Assembly (NCBI RefSeq): GCF_000494755.1
Contig: NC_022657.1
Span: forward strand, 569,501-633,500
Source of the DNA: Amorphoplanes friuliensis DSM 7358
GTDB lineage: Bacteria > Actinomycetota > Actinomycetes > Mycobacteriales > Micromonosporaceae
DNA: 64,000 bases
Direction: 5' to 3'
In this document: piece after piece, positions 24,192 to 33,243 of the stretch
Layout: each line of letters opens with the position of its first letter
Numbering within the stretch: position 1 is the stretch's first letter
Notes under the pieces: model-generated
The model's input: the letters and a program-made list of their open reading frames with translations, nothing else
The model's database searches: none
What the model was told of the DNA's origin: nothing
Made by a program: the position numbers and the translations under genes

Positions 24192-25601
24192 TCAGTCCTT
24201 GAAGAGGGGGGAACGACGTGCTGCTCTGACGGCCTTGCGGGCGGCGCGGGCGCTGAACTTGGTGATGCGGTAGACGGCCCGGCCGCTGAACGCGTCGATC
24301 TGGAGGCGGGCGCGGCGCAGTTCGGCGTCGCGCAGGACAAGTTCGGTCTCGACGTAGGCGATGCGTTCGGCCGCGTCGGCCAGCTGTTCTTCGAGCCGCC
24401 GGACGTGTTCCTCGTGCTCCCGCAGGGAGTCGGGAACGACCGGGACGGCGGTGGGCACGGGCGAATCGGGGTCGAGCCCGGCCGCGGCGAGCAGGATCGT
24501 GGTCAGCGACGGCACGTCGGCCGCGCCGGGCCAGGGCTGCGCATAACCACCGGCGAGCAGCGTGTGCGCGAAGCGCTGCAGCGCTTCGGCCGGAGTGCCG
24601 TCGGCGGCGGTGGGGTCGAGCACCGCGAAGGTGTCGCCGTCGACCAGCACGTTGTCGAAGCTCGCTGTGGGCACAGCGGCGGCCCAGCCGGACAGCAGGC
24701 CACGGATGGCGGGCAGGTCGTGGCGCAGGCACGCGCCGATGAGCAGCTCCTCCAGCAGCCGGCCCTCGGGGAGATTCCCGGCGGCGTGGCCCAGCACCTG
24801 AGGGAGGACCAGGCTGCCGGCCGGACCCCGGTAGGCGAGCACCAGCCAGGACGGCGCGAGCTCGGCCCCGAGGCCGGCCCGCACTGCCGCGGCGGTGAGC
24901 CGGCGTGGGTCGCTGAGGACCGGGCGGCCCGCAAAGGCCGAGGCGACCGCTGCCGTGGCGAGCGCTCCGGCGGCTCCTTCCCGGAGTCCCGCGGGAGTGG
25001 CGGCGAACGTGGGGGTGGACGGCAGCGGCCAGGCGGCGCCGAGCCAGCCGATGCTCAGGCCCTCGGCGGTCAGACCCGCCTCGAGCCGGGCCGGGTTTCC
25101 GGGCTTGGTGCCGAACTCCCCGAGCGGACGCCAGGCGTCGGTGGTGTGCGCGAAGGTGACCGTCACCCGGTCGACGAGGCGGTGCACGCCGAGCTCGTTC
25201 TCGACCGACAGCAGCAGGGCGCCGCCGGGGCGCAGGGCCCGGCGCAGCACCTGGACGCTCTCGGCCCAGTCGTACTGCGGGCCCTCGACCGAGCACAACC
25301 GGTCGACACCGTCGAGGGCGACCACCACGTCGTACTGCTCGGTGTCGGTGAGTTTGGCCAGGCTTCCACAGAGGACGGTGACACCGCTGCCGGTCAGGGC
25401 GGCCGCGTCGGGCTCACCGCGGACGAGACAGGTCACCTCCGCGAAGCCCGCGAGGGCGGTGATCAGCTCCGGTGCGTGCGGGCCGGCCACCAGGACCCGG
25501 TCACCGAGCGGCCGGAGCAGCCCGATCAGTTCGGTCAGCAGCAGGCCGCCGACGGGCTCGCGGTCCGAGAAGCCGGCCATCTCGCCACCGATGAGCTTCA
25601 T
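24192..25601 (-). CDS. Class I SAM-dependent methyltransferase-like protein with C-terminal coiled coil
   Basis: The protein has 469 residues. The N-terminal 200 residues read as a Rossmann methyltransferase fold (DRVLVAGPHAP, YDVVVALDGVD, LRRALRPGGALLLSVEN), although the glycine-rich SAM motif is weak (VAGPHAPEL). The middle region is alpha/beta and unrecognised. Residues about 405-440 form a coiled coil (EEHVRRLEEQLADAAERIAY), followed by a very basic C-terminus. The start overlaps the upstream stop by ATGA. In a glycan operon this suggests O- or N-methylation of a sugar, with the coiled coil for assembly; the acceptor is unknown. Confidence 0.68.
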   Translation of the reverse strand: MKLIGGEMAGFSDREPVGGLLLTELIGLLRPLGDRVLVAGPHAPELITALAGFAEVTCLVRGEPDAAALTGSGVTVLCGSLAKLTDTEQYDVVVALDGVDRLCSVEGPQYDWAESVQVLRRALRPGGALLLSVENELGVHRLVDRVTVTFAHTTDAWRPLGEFGTKPGNPARLEAGLTAEGLSIGWLGAAWPLPSTPTFAATPAGLREGAAGALATAAVASAFAGRPVLSDPRRLTAAAVRAGLGAELAPSWLVLAYRGPAGSLVLPQVLGHAAGNLPEGRLLEELLIGACLRHDLPAIRGLLSGWAAAVPTASFDNVLVDGDTFAVLDPTAADGTPAEALQRFAHTLLAGGYAQPWPGAADVPSLTTILLAAAGLDPDSPVPTAVPVVPDSLREHEEHVRRLEEQLADAAERIAYVETELVLRDAELRRARLQIDAFSGRAVYRITKFSARAARKAVRAARRSPLFKD

Positions 25602-26422
25602 GCGGGCACCGCCGTCCGGGCGCCGGTCCAGCCGAGGATCGCGCGCAGCTCGGCGGGTGAGGCGAGGGTGCCCGCACCGAGCTCGTACAGCGCGGAGGCG
25701 GTGGCGTCGGCGGGGTCCGGGTGTGTGCCGTGCAGCTCGGGCCACTGGCGGCGGATGCGTTCGGCGGTCACGCGGACCTCGCCGTCGAGGTGCATCGGGT
25801 CGCCGTAGACGGCCGGTTCGCAGCCGGTGGCAGCGCCGTAGAGGACCGCGCTGCTGAGCCGGTTGGAGGCGACGCGGCGGTGCGCCCGCAGCTCCGCGAG
25901 CTGGTTGTGCAGGAACTTCGTGTCGGTGTCGAGCCAGCGCAGCCCGCGGTACCCGTGACAGATGACCCGCCCGGCCTGCTCGTAGCGCCGCCGCACCCTG
26001 TCGTCGCGGAACTCGTGCCAGTAGAGGCAGAAGGTGACCGGCCCGTCCTCGGTCTCGAGGATCTCGTCGATCAGCCGCTGGTGGTCACCGGCGATGTGCT
26101 GGCCCTCCCAGCCGTGGAACGGGTACCAGATCGTGCCTTCACGGGGTGCCTGCGAAGCCGGCTGTGTCGACAGCAGATAGAGGAAGGGGGCGCCGATCAC
26201 GGTCGCGTACCGGCGGCCCATCGACCAGGCGCGCCGCCGCGTCTGCTCCGACCAGACGAAGATCGGACGACCCGACACGTACGGCGTCCCGGCGCCGAGT
26301 CCGTCCACCACGTTCCAGCCGTGCTGCACGTACCCGTCGATCCGTGGTGGATGTTCGGGGTCGAGCCCGCAGTAGCCGGCCAGCACGTGCGCGTGGCCGT
26401 AGAAGTGGTTGGCGTGGTGCAC
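25598..26422 (-). CDS. Unrecognised protein of the pse/sps operon, possibly a glycosyltransferase
   Basis: The protein has 274 residues. The GTG at 26422 lies 4 nt after the aminotransferase stop, with GGAGAG upstream. It has an alpha/beta pattern rich in aromatic residues (HHANHFYGHAHVLAGYCG, IWYPFHGWEGQ, FCLYWHEFRD), a VASNRLSSAVLYGAATG segment and no membrane segment. These features are compatible with a GT-B-type glycosyltransferase or a polysaccharide-synthesis protein, but I cannot name a family. Its place between aminotransferase and methyltransferase genes makes a sugar-related role likely. Confidence 0.6.
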   Translation of the reverse strand: MHHANHFYGHAHVLAGYCGLDPEHPPRIDGYVQHGWNVVDGLGAGTPYVSGRPIFVWSEQTRRRAWSMGRRYATVIGAPFLYLLSTQPASQAPREGTIWYPFHGWEGQHIAGDHQRLIDEILETEDGPVTFCLYWHEFRDDRVRRRYEQAGRVICHGYRGLRWLDTDTKFLHNQLAELRAHRRVASNRLSSAVLYGAATGCEPAVYGDPMHLDGEVRVTAERIRRQWPELHGTHPDPADATASALYELGAGTLASPAELRAILGWTGARTAVPA

Positions 26423-26426
26423 GGGC

Positions 26427-27551
26427 TCAGCTCTCCAGAATCGTGCGCAAGGTGTCCACGACGCGGTCCTGGTCCGCGTCGCTGAGGTCGACGAACAGCG
26501 GCAGTGACAGCTGCTCGGCGTAGAAACCCTCGGCGACCGGGCACATGCCGCGGCGGTACCCGAGGTCCTCGAACGCCGGGTGCCAGTACGCGGGGATGTA
26601 GTTGACCTGCACGCCGATGCCCGCCGACCGCATCCGGTCGTAGACCTCACGCCGCCGGCCGTCCTGGATCCGTACGGGGTAGAGGTGACGCATCGGGTCG
26701 GCCCACGCCCGCCGGACCGGCAGTCGCAGCCCCGGCACGCCCGCGAGCAACTCGTCGTACCGTTCGGCCAGGGCGGTCCGGCGTGCCTTGAACGCGGACA
26801 GCCGCCGCAACTGCGAGCTGCCGAGCGCGCAGAGCACGTCCGGGAGCCGGTAGTTGAGGCCGAACTCGGGGACCTCCTGGTGCCAGCCGCCCTCGTCCGG
26901 GTGCCGCAGCATCGCCTTGTCCCGGGTGATGCCGACCGTGCGGAACCTCCGGGCCCGGTCCAGCAGCTCGGGAACCGTGCCGGCGACCGCGCCACCCTCA
27001 CCCGTGGTCAGGTTCTTCGTCGGGAAGAACGAGAACGTGGTCAGGTCGGCGAGCGTCCCGACCGGGCGACCGTGGTACGTCGACCCGATCGCGTGCGCGG
27101 CGTCGGCGATCAGCACCGCACCGGCCTGATCGGTGACTTTGCGCAGCTGGTCGTACTCGGCCGGGTGCCCGGCGTAGTCGACGGCGGTGACGGCCCTGGT
27201 CCGCGAGGTGACCGCGGCTTCGGCAGCCGCCGGGTCGAGGTTGGCGGTGTCGTCCTCGACGTCGGCGAAGACCACGGTCGCGCCGAGCATGGCCGCGGTC
27301 GACGCCGTCGCCACGAACGTCATCGGCGTGGTGACGACCTCGTCGCCCGGGCCGACCCCGGCCGCCGCGTACGCCGTGTGCAGCGCCGCGGTGCCGTTGA
27401 TGACCGCGACGCAGGGCGCACCGGCGATCCGCTCGAGATCGTTCTCGAACAGGTCGACGCGGGGACCGGTGGTGAGCCAGTCGCTGCGCAGTGCCGTCGA
27501 GACGGCTTCGATGTCCGCTTCGGTGACGTTCTGCCGCCCGTAGGGCAGCAT
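26427..27551 (-). CDS. pseC: PseC-like aminotransferase (DegT/DnrJ/EryC1 family)
   Basis: The protein has 374 residues and is a PLP-dependent sugar aminotransferase. The Schiff-base Lys is Lys179 in SFFPTKNLTTGEGG; INGTAALH and IADAAHAIGS bind PLP. PseC converts the 4-keto sugar made by PseB to UDP-4-amino-4,6-dideoxy-N-acetyl-beta-L-altrosamine, with glutamate as usual donor. I placed the ATG at 27551, sharing one base with the upstream TGA (TGATG), rather than further upstream. Confidence 0.87.
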   Translation of the reverse strand: MLPYGRQNVTEADIEAVSTALRSDWLTTGPRVDLFENDLERIAGAPCVAVINGTAALHTAYAAAGVGPGDEVVTTPMTFVATASTAAMLGATVVFADVEDDTANLDPAAAEAAVTSRTRAVTAVDYAGHPAEYDQLRKVTDQAGAVLIADAAHAIGSTYHGRPVGTLADLTTFSFFPTKNLTTGEGGAVAGTVPELLDRARRFRTVGITRDKAMLRHPDEGGWHQEVPEFGLNYRLPDVLCALGSSQLRRLSAFKARRTALAERYDELLAGVPGLRLPVRRAWADPMRHLYPVRIQDGRRREVYDRMRSAGIGVQVNYIPAYWHPAFEDLGYRRGMCPVAEGFYAEQLSLPLFVDLSDADQDRVVDTLRTILES

Positions 27552-28531
27552 CACTTCTCCTCGAGCAGGGCGCTCATCTCGTCGACCTCGAGCCACAGGT
27601 CGTTGTTGTCCGACCGGTAGTTGAAGCCGTCGGCGACACGCTCGCCACCCTCGGGGGTCTGGTATCCCCAGCTCGCGACGACCGGCTGCACCACGTAACG
27701 GTCGGGGAAACGCAGCGTGCGACGGCTGTCGTCGGCCGCGATCATCTCCTCGTGCAGCTTCTCGCCCGGCCGCATGCCCATCTCGTGCGTCGGGGCGTCC
27801 GGCGCGACGGCCTCGACCAGGTCGAGGATCCGCATGCTGGGGATGCGCGGCACGAACAGCTCGCCACCCTGCATCACGTCGAACGAGTCGACGACGAACT
27901 TCACGGCCGCGTCGAGGCTGATCCAGAAGCGCGTCATCCGCTTGTCGGTGATCGGCAGGCTCTTGCCCTCGGCGTTGAGCCGGCGGAACAGCGGCACGAC
28001 CGAACCGCGGCTGCCCATCACGTTGCCGTACCGCACGACCGCGAACCGGGTCGGGTGCGTGGCGGCGTAGTGGTTGCCCGCGATGAACAGCTTGTCGGCG
28101 ACCAGCTTGGTGGCGCCGTACAGGTTGATCGGGCTGGAGGCCTTGTCCGTGGACAGGGCGACGACCCGCTGGACGCCGGCGTTGATCGCGGCGTCGATGA
28201 CGTTCTGCGAGCCGTTGATGTTCGTCGCGACGTACTCCGAGGGGTTGTACTCGGCGGTGTCGACCTGCTTCAGGGCGGCGGCGTGCACGACGTGGTCGAC
28301 GCCGTGCATGGCGCGGGCCAGGCGGTCACGGTCGCGGATGTCGCCGATGAAGAACCGCAGGCGCGGGTCGTCGCCGAACATCTGCCGGACCTCGTACTGC
28401 TTCAGCTCGTCGCGGGAGAACACGACGATGCGCTGCGGGTCCAGGTTGGCCAGCGCGTGACCCAGGAAGGCCTTGCCGAACGACCCGGTCGCGCCGGTGA
28501 CCAGGATCGACGATCCACTCAACACACTCAT
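27551..28531 (-). CDS. pseB: PseB-like UDP-GlcNAc 4,6-dehydratase (inverting)
   Basis: The protein has 326 residues and is an extended SDR. NAD(P)-binding TGATGSFGKAF, then HAAALKQVDTAEYNP, which is typical of the inverting PseB/FlaA1 short type, and LYGATKLVADKL in the active-site region. The reaction is dehydration plus C5 inversion of UDP-GlcNAc, the first committed step. The ATG at 28531 follows GGGAG. It is the first gene of the minus-strand operon and faces the acyl carrier protein operon across a 185-bp divergent promoter region. Confidence 0.9.
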   Translation of the reverse strand: MSVLSGSSILVTGATGSFGKAFLGHALANLDPQRIVVFSRDELKQYEVRQMFGDDPRLRFFIGDIRDRDRLARAMHGVDHVVHAAALKQVDTAEYNPSEYVATNINGSQNVIDAAINAGVQRVVALSTDKASSPINLYGATKLVADKLFIAGNHYAATHPTRFAVVRYGNVMGSRGSVVPLFRRLNAEGKSLPITDKRMTRFWISLDAAVKFVVDSFDVMQGGELFVPRIPSMRILDLVEAVAPDAPTHEMGMRPGEKLHEEMIAADDSRRTLRFPDRYVVQPVVASWGYQTPEGGERVADGFNYRSDNNDLWLEVDEMSALLEEK

Positions 28532-28572
28532 TAATTGCTCCCGGGGGGTGGCACGGGCATTCACGAGGCGGA

Positions 28573-28578
28573 AGCATA
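28573..28578 (-). promoter_or_regulatory. Candidate -10 box TATGCT for the pse operon
   Basis: On the minus strand TATGCT lies 41 nt upstream of the pseB ATG. No convincing TTGACA-like -35 is seen; TGGAAA at about the right distance is weak. Tentative. Confidence 0.3.
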
Positions 28579-28633
28579 ACCGCGGCGCAAGGCATTTCCA
28601 GAGGCTGAAAGAAACGCCTGCCGCAATTCATGT

Positions 28634-28646
28634 CGAGTTCAACTCG
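28634..28646. promoter_or_regulatory. Palindrome CGAGTT-C-AACTCG in the divergent pse/ACP promoter region
   Basis: Perfect 6-bp arms about a single central base, in the middle of the 185 bp between two divergent glycan operons. This is a plausible operator for joint control; no regulator is encoded next to it. Confidence 0.35.
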
Positions 28647-28716
28647 GCTTTGTCGCCGCGTCGCGACCGCTGAGGCAAGGTGGGTTCCTTCGTCCACCCG
28701 TGCTTGGAGTAACCCC

Positions 28717-28962
28717 GTGATTGAGCTGCAGAGACTGCGTGAAGCGTTCCGGACGTCGCTGGATCTGCCCGCCGATGCACCCGTCGACGACCTGCACTAC
28801 CAGGACAACGAGAAGTGGGATTCGCTCGCGCACATGTCATTGGTCGCGGCCATCGAAGATGAATTCTCGGTAATGATCGACACCGACGACGTCATCAATA
28901 TGTCCAGCTTCGGCGAGGCCATGCGAATTCTCGGTAAATACGGGGTGGACTTCAATGAGTGA
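28717..28962 (+). CDS. Acyl carrier protein
   Basis: The protein has 81 residues, is acidic and four-helix. The phosphopantetheine attachment Ser36 lies in KWDSLAHMSL, and DEFSVMIDTDDV is the usual helix III region. The GTG start follows GGAG at a spacing of 7. It is a dedicated carrier protein, not the housekeeping AcpP, judging by its place at the head of a seven-gene operon with a ketoreductase, an AMP-ligase and LuxE/LuxC-type enzymes. The likely cargo is a fatty or hydroxy-fatty acyl group. Confidence 0.88.
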   Translation: MIELQRLREAFRTSLDLPADAPVDDLHYQDNEKWDSLAHMSLVAAIEDEFSVMIDTDDVINMSSFGEAMRILGKYGVDFNE

Positions 28963-29692
28963 ACGGGTTGCTCTCGTCACGGGAGCCTCCCGCGGTATCG
29001 GTCTGGCCGTCGCCCGGCGTCTCGCCGAGCAGGGCCACGATCTTGTCGTGCACGGCCATCGAGCGGACGTCATCGCGGAGGTCGCGGCCGAGCTGGCCGG
29101 CAAGTACGCGGTGACGGTCGTCCCGGCGCACGGTGACATCGCCGACCCGGAGACCAGCCGAGTGCTGATGCGGGTGGCGTTCGAGAACTTCCGGCGGCTC
29201 GACGCGCTGGTGGTCAACGCCGGCACCCACGCGGCCGGTGTCCTCGGCATGACCGACGACGCCACCGTGCAGCGGCTCTTCGCGGTCAACGCGATCGGTG
29301 CCGCGCACACGCTGCAGGGGGCGGTACGGCTGCTCGGCCGTGGGCGTACCCCGGCGGTGGTGCTCGTGTCGTCGATCACCGGGACCGAGGGTGCGGCCGG
29401 CCAGGCCATCTACGCCGCGTCGAAGGCCGCGGTCAGCGGCCTGGCGCTGTCCGCGGCGAAGGAGCTCGGGCCGCGCGGCATCCGCGTCAACGCCGTGGCG
29501 CCCGGTTTCATCACCACCGACATGCTCGACACGCTCGACGATCGCGGCCGCGCGCAGCGGATCGCGAGCACCGCGCTCGGCCGGCTGGGCGAGGCCGGCG
29601 AGGTTGCCGACGTGGTGGCGTTCCTGCTCTCCGACCAGGCCCGGTTCGTGACCGGGCAGGTGCTCGGGGTCGACGGAGGACTCTCGCTGTGA
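28955..29692 (+). CDS. FabG-like 3-oxoacyl-ACP reductase (SDR)
   Basis: The protein has 245 residues, close to housekeeping FabG in length. TGASRGIG cofactor motif, NAG, catalytic Ser in VSSITG and YAASK, and C-terminal VTGQVLGVDGGLSL. It overlaps the ACP gene by 8 bp. The adjacent carrier protein makes an acyl-ACP substrate more likely than a free sugar. No ketosynthase is present in the operon, so the 3-oxoacyl substrate would come from elsewhere. Confidence 0.87.
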   Translation: MSERVALVTGASRGIGLAVARRLAEQGHDLVVHGHRADVIAEVAAELAGKYAVTVVPAHGDIADPETSRVLMRVAFENFRRLDALVVNAGTHAAGVLGMTDDATVQRLFAVNAIGAAHTLQGAVRLLGRGRTPAVVLVSSITGTEGAAGQAIYAASKAAVSGLALSAAKELGPRGIRVNAVAPGFITTDMLDTLDDRGRAQRIASTALGRLGEAGEVADVVAFLLSDQARFVTGQVLGVDGGLSL

Positions 29693-31020
29693 ACCTGTTC
29701 CATCCCGAGGCCCGGGTGCTCGACGCGGCGACCGGCGAGGTCCTGGACCGGACCCGGGTCGACGCGGCGGCGGCCGCCTTCGAGAGCCGTCCGCCCGGCG
29801 TTGTGTTCGCGTTGATGCCGACCGAGCTGGACGCCGTTGCGCTCTATCTCGGCGCGTTCGCCGCTCACCGCCCGATCGCGCTGCTGGACCCGGACCTTGA
29901 CCACACCGTGCTGCTCGACCTCGTCGAGCGGTTCGCTCCGGCACTGGTCACCGGCGTGACCACGGGACCGCCCGACGGTTACACCGCCGAGGACGGCTGG
30001 TGGGTGCGGGACGAACCGGCGGTGACACCGCACCCCGACCTGGGCCTGCTGCTCACCACCAGCGGTTCCACGGGCAACCCGAAACTGGTCCGGCTCTCCC
30101 GTGCGGCCGTGCTGGCCAACGCCGCGGCCATCGGCGAGAGCCTCGGCATCACCGCGGACGACGTCGCGCCGACCACGTTGCCGCTGTTCTACACGTTCGG
30201 CCTGTCGGTGCTCAACAGCCATCTGCTGCGCGGCGCCACGGTTGTCCTCGAACGCACCGGCATCCTGCAACGCGACTTCTGGCAGGCCGTCGAAAGCTAC
30301 GGCGTCACCTCGCTGGCCGCTGTGCCCTACCAGTACGAGATGCTGCGCCGCCTGCGCTTCGACCCGGCGAAATACCCCGCGCTGCGGACGCTCACCCAGG
30401 CCGGTGGCCGGTTGCGCACCGCGCTGGTCGAGGACTTCGCGCAGCGGATGGCGTCCGTCGGCGGCCGGCTCTTTGTCATGTACGGCCAGACCGAGGCGAC
30501 CGCCCGCATGGCCGTGCTGCCACCCGGCCACCTGCCCGGCAAGCTCGGCTCCGCCGGCCTGCCGATCCCCGGCGGCTCCTTCTCGATCGCGGACGGCGAG
30601 GTCGTTTTCACCGGACCCAACGTCATGCTCGGGTACGCCGAGAGCAGCGCCGATCTCGCCCGCGGTGACGACCTCGGCGGTGTCCTGCGCACCGGCGACC
30701 TGGGCCACCTCGACGACGACGGTTTCCTCTTCCTCACCGGGCGGTCGAAGCGCATCGGCAAGGTCTTCGGCGTGCGCGTCAACCTCGACGACGTCGAGCG
30801 CACGCTGGCCGCGCACGGGGCCGTCGCGGCGGTGGCGGGCGACGACAAGCTGCACGTTTTTGTCGAGGGCGCCGACTCCGAGGCCGCGCGCTCGGTCCGC
30901 GGCGAGCTGGCGGGATTCCTCGACACCCACTTCTCCGGCCTGGACGTGCGCGGCATCGAAGCGCTGCCGCTGCTGCCCACCGGAAAGATCGACTACCGGT
31001 CGCTGGAGGCCCTGGTATGA
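29689..31020 (+). CDS. AMP-forming acyl ligase (ANL superfamily)
   Basis: The protein has 443 residues, shorter than typical acyl-CoA synthetases (500 or more). The P-loop LTTSGSTGNPK, YGQTEA, RTGDLGHLDDDGFLFLTGR and the C-terminal catalytic Lys in LPTGKIDY are all present. It should activate a carboxylic acid as acyl-AMP and pass it to CoA or to the ACP encoded two genes upstream. The compact N-terminus resembles that of ligases working with carrier proteins. The GTG start overlaps the FabG-like stop (GTGA). Confidence 0.87.
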   Translation: MNLFHPEARVLDAATGEVLDRTRVDAAAAAFESRPPGVVFALMPTELDAVALYLGAFAAHRPIALLDPDLDHTVLLDLVERFAPALVTGVTTGPPDGYTAEDGWWVRDEPAVTPHPDLGLLLTTSGSTGNPKLVRLSRAAVLANAAAIGESLGITADDVAPTTLPLFYTFGLSVLNSHLLRGATVVLERTGILQRDFWQAVESYGVTSLAAVPYQYEMLRRLRFDPAKYPALRTLTQAGGRLRTALVEDFAQRMASVGGRLFVMYGQTEATARMAVLPPGHLPGKLGSAGLPIPGGSFSIADGEVVFTGPNVMLGYAESSADLARGDDLGGVLRTGDLGHLDDDGFLFLTGRSKRIGKVFGVRVNLDDVERTLAAHGAVAAVAGDDKLHVFVEGADSEAARSVRGELAGFLDTHFSGLDVRGIEALPLLPTGKIDYRSLEALV

Positions 31021-32054
31021 GTCTGTTCACCTTGGCCCAGCCCGAGCGTGAGGCGTTGCTGCTCAAGGAGTTGTCCGGGCTGGTCGAGCACCACCGGGCC
31101 AACTGCGAGCCCTACGACCGCATCCTCGCGGCCAACGGCTACACCGAGGCCGGCTCGGTCGCCGGGCTGCCCTGGCTGCCGGTGCGGCTCTTCAAGAACC
31201 TGGAACTGAAGAGCATCCCGGACGACGAGGTCTTCAAGGTCCTGACCTCCAGCGGCACCACCGGCGAGGTCAGCCGCATCTACCTGGACAAGGCCGCTGC
31301 CGCGACGCAGACCCGCCAGCTCGGTGCGACCCTGCAGACCGTGCTCGGCCCGAAGCGCCTCCCGATGCTGCTGGTCGACACCAAGGCGCTGCTCAAGGAC
31401 CGCCGCTCGTTCAGCGCCCGCGGCGCCGGGGTCCTCGGCATGGCCACCTTCGGCCGCGACCACGTCTGGGCCTTGGACGAGGAAGGCGTGCCGGACCTCG
31501 AAGCTCTGCGCGGCTTCCTGGCCAAGCACGGCAACGCGCCGTTTCTCATCTTCGGCTTCACCTACCTGGTCTGGCTGCATCTCTACGAGGTCGCGCGGGA
31601 CAACGGGCTCGACCTGAGCAACGGCATCCTGATCCACTCCGGCGGCTGGAAGAAGCTCGTCGACCAGGCGGTCTCCCCGGAGGAGTTCCGTCGCCGGCTG
31701 GCCCGGGACACCGGCCTGGTGAACAGCCACAACTTCTACGGGATGGTCGAGCAGATCGGCACGATCTTCCTCGAGGGGCCCTCGGGTGGCTCGCTCTACT
31801 GCCCGGACTTCGCGGATGTGATCATCCGCAACCCCGAGACCTGGGAAGAACAACCGGTCGGTGAGCCCGGCCTGATCGAGGTCGTGAGCACCCTGCCGAC
31901 CTCGTACCCCGGACACGTCCTGCTGACCGAGGACCTGGGTGTGGTGCACGGCGTCGACGACGGCGACTGGCCCGGCAAACGTTTCTCCGTGCTCGGGCGC
32001 CTGCCGCGCGCCGAGGCCAGGGGCTGTTCCGACACGTACAAGGAGGCGGCATGA
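31017..32054 (+). CDS. LuxE-family acyl-protein synthetase
   Basis: The protein has 345 residues. The ATP-binding motif LTSSGTTG (about residue 80) and the segments GRDHVWALDEEG and NSHNFYGMVEQIGTIF are those of the LuxE / acyl-protein synthetase family. In luminous bacteria LuxE activates a fatty acid as acyl-AMP, carries it on a Cys and hands it to LuxC. No luciferase (luxA/B) or thioesterase (luxD) gene is nearby, so the role is not light emission. It overlaps the ligase and LuxC-like genes by ATGA on both sides. Confidence 0.86.
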   Translation: MSLFTLAQPEREALLLKELSGLVEHHRANCEPYDRILAANGYTEAGSVAGLPWLPVRLFKNLELKSIPDDEVFKVLTSSGTTGEVSRIYLDKAAAATQTRQLGATLQTVLGPKRLPMLLVDTKALLKDRRSFSARGAGVLGMATFGRDHVWALDEEGVPDLEALRGFLAKHGNAPFLIFGFTYLVWLHLYEVARDNGLDLSNGILIHSGGWKKLVDQAVSPEEFRRRLARDTGLVNSHNFYGMVEQIGTIFLEGPSGGSLYCPDFADVIIRNPETWEEQPVGEPGLIEVVSTLPTSYPGHVLLTEDLGVVHGVDDGDWPGKRFSVLGRLPRAEARGCSDTYKEAA

Positions 32055-33235
32055 GGTTCCGGTTCGGGGATCCTGGTGATCTCACAGCGCCGTCGCAGGA
32101 CCGGCTCACCGTCGGCGACCCGCGGGTGGTCGACTTCCTGTCCCGCTTCGCGCGCAAGCTGCTCGCGCCCGCGGTCGCCCGGCGCCACCCCGAGCTGGGC
32201 TCGCTCGGATACTTCCTGCGCCCGGCCGAGCTGACCCGGGCCGCCGCCCGCCTGGAGAGGCCCGACGCGTTCGTCTTCCCGCGCGGCAACGTCTTCCACG
32301 TGCCACCGGCCAATGTGGACACCATCTTCGTCTACTCGTGGGCGCTGTCCGCGCTGGCCGGCAACCACAATGTCGTCCGGATCTCGGCGCGGTCGGCCGG
32401 TGCGGCGGAAACCGTGCTGGAGACGCTGAACGCGACCCTCGAGGACGCCGATCCGGTGATCGGCCGCACTCAGCGCATGGTCACCTACGGGCGGGACGAC
32501 ACGATCACGGCCGCCCTCAGCGCCTGGTGCGACCTGCGGGTGATCTGGGGCGGCGACAGCGCCGTCACCACGATCCGGAAGCACCCGCTGCGCCCGTCGG
32601 CGCGCGATCTGACGTTCCCCGACCGCACGTCCTGGGCCGCGTTGTCCGTACCCGGGTGGCGGGCTGCAGATCCGGCGGCCAAGCGCGCCGCGGCGACCGG
32701 TTTTGCCAACGACGCGTACTGGTTCGACCAGGCTGCCTGTTCGTCACCGCGCACGGTGTTCCTGGTCGGTGGTGACCCGGCCGGTGTCGCCGACGAGTTC
32801 CTCGAGCTGCTCAGCGAGGTTGTCGCGCGGCGCGGCTGGGCCGTCGACGCGGCGATGGCGGTGGAGAAGCGGGTCAACGCGTACGGGCTCGCGGCCTCGG
32901 GTGCGGTGACCGCGATGGCGTTCCCGGAGAACGCCGTGACCTCGCTGGCGCTGGCCGAGGTGGCCGACGCACCGCGGCGGTGGATCGGCGCCGGGGCGTT
33001 CCCGTTCGCGAGCGTCGGCAAGCTCGAGGACCTGGTGCCGGCGATGAACCGGCAGGACCAGACGTTCAGCCACTTCGGCTTCGCACCGGCCGAGCTGAAG
33101 GCGTTCGCCCTCGCGCTCGGTGGCCGCGGCGTCGACCGCATCGTGCCGTTCGGGTCGGCGCTCACCTTCAGCGCGATCTGGGACGGCTTCGACCTGCCGC
33201 GGGAGTTCACGCGGCTCACCACGCTCGAGACATAG
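32051..33235 (+). CDS. LuxC-family acyl-CoA/acyl-protein reductase
   Basis: The protein has 394 residues of the aldehyde-dehydrogenase fold. The nucleophile Cys230 in DQAACSSPRTVFL matches the ACSSP motif of LuxC reductases; PPANVDTIFVYSWALSALAGN is the usual N-terminal landmark (positions about 85-105). LuxC reduces the LuxE-bound acyl group with NADPH to an aldehyde. With the LuxE-like gene immediately upstream this forms a two-component fatty-acid reductase of unknown destination. Eight bases separate it from the glycosyltransferase gene. Confidence 0.87.
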   Translation: MRFRFGDPGDLTAPSQDRLTVGDPRVVDFLSRFARKLLAPAVARRHPELGSLGYFLRPAELTRAAARLERPDAFVFPRGNVFHVPPANVDTIFVYSWALSALAGNHNVVRISARSAGAAETVLETLNATLEDADPVIGRTQRMVTYGRDDTITAALSAWCDLRVIWGGDSAVTTIRKHPLRPSARDLTFPDRTSWAALSVPGWRAADPAAKRAAATGFANDAYWFDQAACSSPRTVFLVGGDPAGVADEFLELLSEVVARRGWAVDAAMAVEKRVNAYGLAASGAVTAMAFPENAVTSLALAEVADAPRRWIGAGAFPFASVGKLEDLVPAMNRQDQTFSHFGFAPAELKAFALALGGRGVDRIVPFGSALTFSAIWDGFDLPREFTRLTTLET

Positions 33236-33243
33236 GGGACCCC

